Source of the DNA: Pseudomonadota bacterium
GTDB lineage: Bacteria > Pseudomonadota > Gammaproteobacteria > Xanthomonadales > Xanthomonadaceae
Direction: 5' to 3'
DNA length: 12,265 nt
NCBI GenBank assembly: GCA_023391775.1
Contig: JAEWAG010000321.1
Span: 1 to 12,265 of the forward strand
The translations under genes were made by a program, and so were the position numbers. The notes below the pieces were generated by a model that was not told the origin of the DNA, did no database searches, and saw only the letters and a program-made list of their open reading frames with translations. Shown here piece after piece: positions 7,157 to 12,265 of the stretch. Positions within the stretch are counted from its first letter, which is position 1. Every line of letters starts with the position of its first letter.

Positions 7157-9103
7157 ATGACATCCCGCATCACCCTTGCATCCCTGGCCTGGCTGGCGCT
7201 GGCGCCGGCGGCCATCGCCGCTCCCTCCGCGCAACTGGACATGCCACTGGTATTCGCCGACGGCATGGTCCTGCAGCGCGACCGCCCGCTGCCCGTGTGG
7301 GGCCAGGCGCGACCGGGGTGCACGGTGCAGGTGGCCCTTGCAGGCGGCAAGGCGCAGGCGGTGGCCGGAGCGGATGGCCGCTGGCGGGCGACCCTGCCGG
7401 CACAGGCGGCCGGTGGCCCCCACGTGCTGGAGGTCGACGCCTGCGGCCAGCGCCGCGAGATCGGCGACGTGCTGGTGGGCGAGGTGTGGCTGGCTTCGGG
7501 CCAGTCGAACATGGAATGGCCGGTGTCGCAGACGCTCCACGCGCAGGAGGACATCGCGGGCGCGGGCGATCCGCAGCTGCGGCATTTCAAGGTGCCCAGG
7601 TCCTGGGCCGAGGCCCCGCGCACGCAGCTGGAGGGCGGCCAGTGGCAGGCGGCCTCCAGCGCGACGGTGGCCGAGTTCTCCGCCGCCGGCTACGCCTTCG
7701 CGCGGGAGCTGCGCACGACCCTGGGCGTGCCGGGGGGCATCATCGACAGCACCTGGGGTGGCAGCTCGATCGAGACCTGGATGAGCGCGGACATGCTCGG
7801 CCTGGACGCGGCCGCGCTGGAGGCGAAGATGCGCGAGCAGCGCGCCGCCGAGGCCAGGATCGAGGAACAGGTGCGCGCGCGTGTCGCGGCCTGGGCGCCG
7901 GTGGACGCGGCGTCCGAGGCATACGCCGCGGTCGGGCTGGACACCGCCGACTGGGCGACGATCCAGGTGCCGGCGGCCTGGGAGGCCCAGGGCTACGCGG
8001 GCATGGACGGGGTGGCCTGGTACCGCACCACCTTCGAGCTCAGCGCGGCCGAGGCGGTGGCCGGCATCACCCTGGGCGTCGGCAGGATCGACGACACCGA
8101 CACCACCTGGGTCAACGGACAGCAGGTCGGCGGCATGGCCAGCGCCCACAACAAGGCGCGTGTGTACCAGGTCCCTGCCTCGGCGCTGCGTGCGGGGCGC
8201 AACGTGCTGGCCGTGCGCGTGCAGGACGACGGCGGTGGCGGCGGCATCCAGGGCTCGCAGGAGGAGATCTTCGTGCAGGCCGCCGGCGCCGCGCCGCGGC
8301 CGCTGCAGGGCCCGTGGCAGTTCCGCACCGCGCAGGTCAGCGTGGCCATGCAGGATGGCAAGAACCAGCTCGACACGCTGCTGTACAACGCGATGCTGCA
8401 TCCGCTGCAGCCCTACGCGCTGGCCGGTGTGATCTGGTACCAGGGCGAGACCAACGCCAGCGAGCACGGCGCGTTCCGCTACCGCGACCAGTTCCGCAGC
8501 CTGATCGAAGGCTGGCGTGCGCGCTTCTCGACGCCCGAGCTGCCGTTCCTGTGGGTCCAGCTGGCGCCGTTCCACTCCGGCGGCGACCGTCTCGATGCCG
8601 AGGGCCGGGTGCTGGAAAGCCCGTGGGCAACGCTGCGTGAGTCGCAGTCGGCGACGCTGGCGCTGCCGGCCACCGGACAGGCGGTGATCACCGACGTCGG
8701 CGACACCGACGACATCCACCCGCGTGACAAGCGCACCGTGGGCCAGCGCCTGGCGCGGATCGCGCTGCACGGGGTCTATGGCCGCGACGGGCTGGCCTGG
8801 ACGGGCCCGGTGTACCGAAGTGCCGAGGTGCGCGGGCAGGAGCTGGTGCTCCACTTCGACCACGCCGATGGCGCGCTGGCGGCCCGCGGTGGTGGTGCCC
8901 TGGCCGGCTTCGAACTGGCCGGGGCCGATGGCCGCTTCCATCCCGCGCAGGCGAGGATCGAGGGCGACAGCGTGGTGCTCAAGGCCACCGGCGTCACCCG
9001 GCCGGCGCTGGCGCGCTACGGCTGGAGCGATGACCCGAAGGACGCGAACCTGGTCGGCCGCGATGGCCTGCCGGCCTCGCCGTTCCGCACGGGGCAATGG
9101 TGA
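7157..9103 (+). CDS. CE20-type (xylo)glucan acetylesterase with inserted jelly-roll domain ('sialate O-acetylesterase' homologue)
   Basis: This 648-aa exported SGNH-fold esterase probably removes O-acetyl groups from xyloglucan oligosaccharides so that the neighbouring glycosidases can act. The signal peptide core is 'LASLAWLALAPAAIA', cut near residue 21-22. 'ASGQSNMEWP' holds the nucleophile S117. 'WYQGETN' (427-433) is a second conserved block, and 'DIHP' gives D519 and H521 of the catalytic set. A helical linker and a beta-rich carbohydrate-binding-like insert (about 260-375, with a Gly5 loop 'DDGGGGGIQG') split the catalytic domain, as in family CE20, established on a Xanthomonas citri xyloglucan acetylesterase. 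The tail 'LPASPFRTGQW' is typical of the sialate-acetylesterase superfamily. ATG 7157 is preferred because GGAG (7143-7146) precedes it and the signal peptide starts there. The next gene starts 22 bases downstream. Acetylated xylan or sialic acid are less likely substrates given the context. Confidence 0.85.
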   Translation: MTSRITLASLAWLALAPAAIAAPSAQLDMPLVFADGMVLQRDRPLPVWGQARPGCTVQVALAGGKAQAVAGADGRWRATLPAQAAGGPHVLEVDACGQRREIGDVLVGEVWLASGQSNMEWPVSQTLHAQEDIAGAGDPQLRHFKVPRSWAEAPRTQLEGGQWQAASSATVAEFSAAGYAFARELRTTLGVPGGIIDSTWGGSSIETWMSADMLGLDAAALEAKMREQRAAEARIEEQVRARVAAWAPVDAASEAYAAVGLDTADWATIQVPAAWEAQGYAGMDGVAWYRTTFELSAAEAVAGITLGVGRIDDTDTTWVNGQQVGGMASAHNKARVYQVPASALRAGRNVLAVRVQDDGGGGGIQGSQEEIFVQAAGAAPRPLQGPWQFRTAQVSVAMQDGKNQLDTLLYNAMLHPLQPYALAGVIWYQGETNASEHGAFRYRDQFRSLIEGWRARFSTPELPFLWVQLAPFHSGGDRLDAEGRVLESPWATLRESQSATLALPATGQAVITDVGDTDDIHPRDKRTVGQRLARIALHGVYGRDGLAWTGPVYRSAEVRGQELVLHFDHADGALAARGGGALAGFELAGADGRFHPAQARIEGDSVVLKATGVTRPALARYGWSDDPKDANLVGRDGLPASPFRTGQW

Positions 9104-9125
9104 AGAACAGGAAGGGGAGGGGTTG

Positions 9126-10820
9126 ATGGCCTGGATGGGAATGGCGCGTCCGGCGCGCAGGGGAGCGGGACTGCTGCTGGCACTGCTGCTGGCAGGATGC
9201 GGCGGCGATGCGCAGCAGGAACCGGCCGCCGCTGATGCACCGGCCGGCAGGCCGGCGGATGCCGCACCTGCGGCGGCGGCGGAGGCGCCCATCCCGCAGG
9301 TGGTCACGCGCGAGGGACGCCACGCGCTGCTGGTCGACGGCAAGCCCTTCCTGATCCTCGGAGCGCAGGTCAACAACTCAAGCAACTGGCCGCAGGCACT
9401 GGAAGACGTGTGGCCGGCAATCGAGCTGGTCCGGCCCAATACGGTGATGGTGCCGGTGGCCTGGGAGCAGGTGGAGCCGACCGAGGGGGAGTTCGACTTC
9501 TCCTTCGTCGACACGCTCCTGGCCCAGGCGCGCGAGCGCAACGTGCGGCTGATCCTGCTGTGGTTCGCCACCTGGAAGAACAACGCCCCGCACTACGCGC
9601 CGTCGTGGGTGAAGCTGGACAACCAGCGCTTCCCGCGCGTGGTCACCGAGGACGGCCGCACCCTCAATTCGCTCTCGCCGCACGGCGCGGCCACCCTGGA
9701 GGCGGACCGCAAGGCCTTCGTCCAGCTGATGCGGCACCTGCGCCAGGCCGATCCGCAGCGCACGGTGATCATGGTCCAGCCGCAGAACGAGCCGGGCACC
9801 TACGGCGGCGTGCGCGACTTCTCCCCGCTGGCCCAGCAGGTGTTCGACGGGCCCGTGCCCAAGGCGCTGCTGGACAGGCGCGGCCTGCAGCCGGGCACCT
9901 GGCGGGAGGTGTTCGGTACCGATGCCGACGAGATCTTCCATGCCTCGCACATCGCCCGCTTCATCGACCAGGTGGCCGAGGCCGGCAAGGCCGAATATCC
10001 GCTGCCGATGCTGGTCAACGCCGCGCTGCGTGGCCCGTTCAATCCGGGCCAGCCCGGCCAGTACGCCAGCGGCGGGCCGACCGACAACGTGCTCGACGTG
10101 TACAAGGCCGCCGCGCCGCACATCGATCTGCTCGCGCCGGACATCTACATGCCCGAGTACCTGCACTACACGACGGTGCTGGAGCGCTACTCGCGTCCGG
10201 ATAACCCGCTGTTCGTGGCCGAGACCGGAAACCGTGCCGAATACGCGCGTTACTTCTTCTCCGCGCTGGGGCAGCAGGCCATCGGCTGGGCACCGTTCGG
10301 CGTGGACTATTCGCACTATTCCAACTATCCGCTCGGCGCCAGGGTGGTCGACGCCGCGGCACTGGAGCCATTCGCGCTGAACTACCGGCTGGTGGCGCCG
10401 GCAGCGGAAGTGATCGCCCAGGCCAGCTTCGAGGGCAGGGTGCACGGCACCGCGGAGCAGCCCGGCGTGCCGGTGCAGAGCTTGCAGATCGATGAGCGCT
10501 GGAAGGCGGTCGTCACCTACGGCGTGCCGCAGTTCTGGTTCCAGGGCACGCCGCCGGGCAACCCGGAGCCGGTCGGCGCGGCCGTGGTGGTGCAGCTGGC
10601 GCCGGACGAGTTCCTGGTGACCGGCATCCATGCGCGGGTGAACCTGGTGGCCAACGACCCGGCCGTGGCGGAGCGCCAGATCTACGAGTACGTGGACGAG
10701 GGCACGTACGTGGACGGGCAGTGGCGGTTCCGCCGCCGCTGGAACGGCGACCAGACCGACTACGGGCTCAATTTCTCCGACGCCACCCAGCTGCTGCGGG
10801 TGAAGCTGGCGACCTACTGA
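9126..10820 (+). CDS. GH35 beta-galactosidase, lipoprotein, with DUF5597-like C-terminal domain
   Basis: This 564-aa retaining glycosidase probably removes the terminal beta-1,2-galactose from xyloglucan side chains. The lipobox 'LLAG-C25' marks a lipoprotein. Gly26 rather than Asp after the cysteine predicts outer-membrane sorting. An Ala/Pro-rich linker (about 26-58) tethers the catalytic domain. The (beta/alpha)8 barrel begins near 'LLVDGKPFLILGAQ'; 'QPQNEPGTYGG' holds the acid/base E222 and 'LFVAETGNR' the nucleophile E366. The C-terminal part 'FLVTGIHARV' and 'RRRWNGDQTDYG' fits DUF5597, found with this GH35 branch, which includes the xyloglucan-specific beta-galactosidase of the Cellvibrio japonicus locus. 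A GGGGAGGGG tract (9114-9122) precedes ATG 9126; M4 and M6 are possible alternatives. It sits 22 bases after the esterase and 48 before the alpha-xylosidase, so the three are probably one operon. Confidence 0.9.
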   Translation: MAWMGMARPARRGAGLLLALLLAGCGGDAQQEPAAADAPAGRPADAAPAAAAEAPIPQVVTREGRHALLVDGKPFLILGAQVNNSSNWPQALEDVWPAIELVRPNTVMVPVAWEQVEPTEGEFDFSFVDTLLAQARERNVRLILLWFATWKNNAPHYAPSWVKLDNQRFPRVVTEDGRTLNSLSPHGAATLEADRKAFVQLMRHLRQADPQRTVIMVQPQNEPGTYGGVRDFSPLAQQVFDGPVPKALLDRRGLQPGTWREVFGTDADEIFHASHIARFIDQVAEAGKAEYPLPMLVNAALRGPFNPGQPGQYASGGPTDNVLDVYKAAAPHIDLLAPDIYMPEYLHYTTVLERYSRPDNPLFVAETGNRAEYARYFFSALGQQAIGWAPFGVDYSHYSNYPLGARVVDAAALEPFALNYRLVAPAAEVIAQASFEGRVHGTAEQPGVPVQSLQIDERWKAVVTYGVPQFWFQGTPPGNPEPVGAAVVVQLAPDEFLVTGIHARVNLVANDPAVAERQIYEYVDEGTYVDGQWRFRRRWNGDQTDYGLNFSDATQLLRVKLATY

Positions 10821-10830
10821 TTGCAAACGC

Positions 10831-10849
10831 CGGCGCCAGCACGGCGCCG
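10831..10849 (+). other. Intercistronic hairpin before the alpha-xylosidase gene
   Basis: CGGCGCC (10831-10837) pairs with GGCGCCG (10843-10849) around a 5-base loop, ending 3 bases before the purine-rich ribosome-binding site (10853-10861). No U-tract follows, so it should not terminate transcription. It could adjust translation of the third gene or mark an mRNA processing point. Its function is inferred. Confidence 0.45.
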
Positions 10850-10868
10850 CCAAGGGAGAGGGAAGACG

Positions 10869-12265
10869 ATGAAGCACAAGCACAAGCACAAGCACAGGCC
10901 CGGCCACGCCCGGCATACCCTGCTGGCGATGTCGGTGATCGCGGCGCTGGCACCGCTGCAGCTGCTGGCACAGAGCGTCGAACGCCAGGCCGACGGGGTG
11001 ATCGTGCGCCCGGCCGACGCGCAGGCCGCCGACGTGCGCCTGCAGCTGGTGTCCGACCGCATCGTCCGCGTCAGCGCGGACGTCGACGGCGATTTCCAGC
11101 GCAGCCCCAGCCTGATGCGCGCCGAAGCGCCGTCTGCGCCGCCGGCGTTCGAGGTGGAGCAGGACGGCAGCAAAGTACGCCTGAAGGCAGCGGGCATAGC
11201 CGCCGAAGTGGCGCTGGATGACGGCCAGGTCAGTTTCTTCGATGCCCAGGGCAAGCCGCTGCTGGCCGAGAGCGCGCGCCAGTTCGAGCCGGCCCGCTTC
11301 GATGGGCGCGACTATTACAGCGTGCGCCAGCGTTTCCAGGCGCCGGAGGACGAAGCCCTGTACGGCACCGGCCTGCACCAGCAGGGCTGGATGAACCTCA
11401 AGGGCCGTGATGTCGAGCTGCTCCAGCACAACATCGACAACGCGATTCCCTACCTGGTCTCGACCGCCAACTACGGCATCCTCTGGGACAACAACTCGAT
11501 CACCCGCTACGGTGACCCGCAGGGCCTGCGTCCGCTGCAGGAATCGCTGGTGGTGTACGACGCGCAGGGCCGGCCGGGCGGCTTCACCGCCACCTACTCG
11601 GTCGACGGCAAGCGCAAGGTCCAGCGCCGCGAGGCCGAGATCAACTACCAGTACATCAAGGACCTGCCCGCCTTCCCGGAGGAGGCCAGGAACAAGGCGC
11701 CGGGTGGCCGCACCCAGGTCACCTGGGAAGGCGCGATCGAGGCCAGGACCGGCGGCCGGCACACGTTCTCCATGTACAACAGCGAGTACGCGAAGGTGTA
11801 CGTGGACGGCAAGCTGGTGATCGACCGCTGGCGCCAGAACTGGAACCCGTGGCACCACGAGTTCGAGCTGGAGCTGGAGCCGGGCCGCCGCTACGAGGTG
11901 AAGGTCGAGTGGGACACGATCGACCCGGCGTACATCGCCCTGCTGCATCGTGATCCCTTGCCCCCGGACGAGGCGACCGACCTGTCGATCTGGTCCGAAG
12001 CCGGGCAGATGATCGACTACTACGTGGTCGCCGGCGGCAGCACCGACGACCTGATCGCGGGCTACCGCTGGCTGACCGGAAAGTCGGTGATCCTGCCGAA
12101 GTGGTCGTACGGGTTCTGGCAGAGCCGCGAGCGCTACAAGACCCAGGCCGAGCTGACCGGCGCGCTGGACGAGTACCGCCGCCGCGGCCTGCCGATCGAC
12201 GCGATCGTGCTGGACTGGTCGTACTGGCCGGAGGACGCCTGGGGCTCGCACGACTTCGACCCGGT
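10869..12265 (+). CDS. GH31 alpha-xylosidase with PA14 insert, N-terminal part (runs off the window)
   Basis: Only the first 465 codons are present. The enzyme probably releases non-reducing-end alpha-1,6-xylose from xyloglucan oligosaccharides after galactose removal. The signal peptide opens with four Lys-His pairs, then core 'TLLAMSVIAALAPLQLLA', cut near A34|Q35. An N-terminal beta-sandwich (about 50-250) contains 'LYGTGLHQQGWMNLKG'. A PA14-like insert (about 258-370) has 'YVDGKLVID' and 'WHHEFELELEPGRRYEVKVEW'. The barrel starts near 405 with 'ILPKWSYGFWQSRERY', and 'DWSYWPEDAWGSHDFD' (from D449) is close to the Cellvibrio japonicus xyloglucan alpha-xylosidase as I know it. The catalytic nucleophile and acid lie beyond the window edge, so activity cannot be confirmed. 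The start has a strong AGGGAGAGG (10853-10861). Probable third gene of the operon, with no stop before the edge. Confidence 0.9.
   Translation, partial: MKHKHKHKHRPGHARHTLLAMSVIAALAPLQLLAQSVERQADGVIVRPADAQAADVRLQLVSDRIVRVSADVDGDFQRSPSLMRAEAPSAPPAFEVEQDGSKVRLKAAGIAAEVALDDGQVSFFDAQGKPLLAESARQFEPARFDGRDYYSVRQRFQAPEDEALYGTGLHQQGWMNLKGRDVELLQHNIDNAIPYLVSTANYGILWDNNSITRYGDPQGLRPLQESLVVYDAQGRPGGFTATYSVDGKRKVQRREAEINYQYIKDLPAFPEEARNKAPGGRTQVTWEGAIEARTGGRHTFSMYNSEYAKVYVDGKLVIDRWRQNWNPWHHEFELELEPGRRYEVKVEWDTIDPAYIALLHRDPLPPDEATDLSIWSEAGQMIDYYVVAGGSTDDLIAGYRWLTGKSVILPKWSYGFWQSRERYKTQAELTGALDEYRRRGLPIDAIVLDWSYWPEDAWGSHDFDP
10872..10895 (+). repeat. Hexanucleotide tandem repeat (AAGCAC x4) in the signal peptide
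   Basis: Four exact copies of AAGCAC immediately follow the start codon and encode (Lys-His)4. The 6-base unit means copy-number slippage would change the length of the signal peptide n-region without breaking the frame. Confidence 0.9.

Noticed and set aside
6671..9583. 970-aa open frame on the minus strand
   Set aside because: It is antisense to the esterase and to parts of the receptor gap and beta-galactosidase. Its translation is low-complexity Arg/Ala/His-rich with no domain, and it arises from GC-biased codons on the other strand.
9378..12251. 957-aa open frame on the minus strand
   Set aside because: It is the mirror of the GH35 and GH31 genes, with Val/Leu/Gly/His-rich composition typical of antisense frames in GC-rich DNA. 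The sense strand carries complete catalytic motifs.
1..12265. CRISPR arrays, tRNA or rRNA genes, insertion sequences, attachment sites, phage-defence genes
   Set aside because: No spaced direct repeats, cloverleaf-like segments, transposase motifs or terminal inverted repeats were seen. The window is fully accounted for by a catabolic locus.

Overview
The window is very GC-rich, with strong G/C third-position bias. Both TonB-dependent receptors are of the long Xanthomonas/Caulobacter type, with the 'VQVTGxRGS' opening of the mature protein and 'DIGAxPDRSVTETL' in the plug. I infer a gammaproteobacterium of the Xanthomonadaceae/Lysobacteraceae (Xanthomonas, Pseudoxanthomonas, Luteimonas and Lysobacter are all possible). 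The genus cannot be fixed from this sequence.

Layout, all genes on the + strand. (1) The last 45 codons of a LysR-type regulator end at 140. (2) After a GC palindrome and a candidate promoter comes a 1051-aa TonB-dependent receptor (334-3489), followed by a strong intrinsic terminator. (3) An AT-rich island with a good -10 and two small palindromes precedes a second, paralogous 973-aa receptor (3760-6681), which is followed by tandem GC hairpins. (4) A 475-bp non-coding gap carries a pair of near-identical palindromes 84 bp apart. (5) A tight three-gene enzyme cluster follows: a CE20-type acetylesterase often labelled 'sialate O-acetylesterase' (7157-9103), a GH35 beta-galactosidase lipoprotein with a DUF5597-like C-terminus (9126-10820), and a GH31 alpha-xylosidase with a PA14 insert (10869 to the window edge, incomplete).

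Together this reads as a xyloglucan utilisation locus. The two receptors would import xyloglucan oligosaccharides across the outer membrane. The acetylesterase would strip O-acetyl groups, the beta-galactosidase would remove side-chain galactose, and the alpha-xylosidase would remove the exposed xylose. The combination CE20 + GH35 + GH31 + TonB receptors matches the xyloglucan loci known from Xanthomonas citri and, without the esterase, Cellvibrio japonicus. The backbone-cutting endo-xyloglucanase, an alpha-L-fucosidase and the beta-glucosidase are not in the window and would be expected nearby.

Nothing in the window demands a wholly new kind of system. The least explained parts are regulatory (the paired palindromes at 6990-7003 and 7074-7087, and the AT island at 3560-3615) and structural (unusual cysteines and a calcium-type loop in the receptors, and a Lys-His repeat in the alpha-xylosidase signal peptide).
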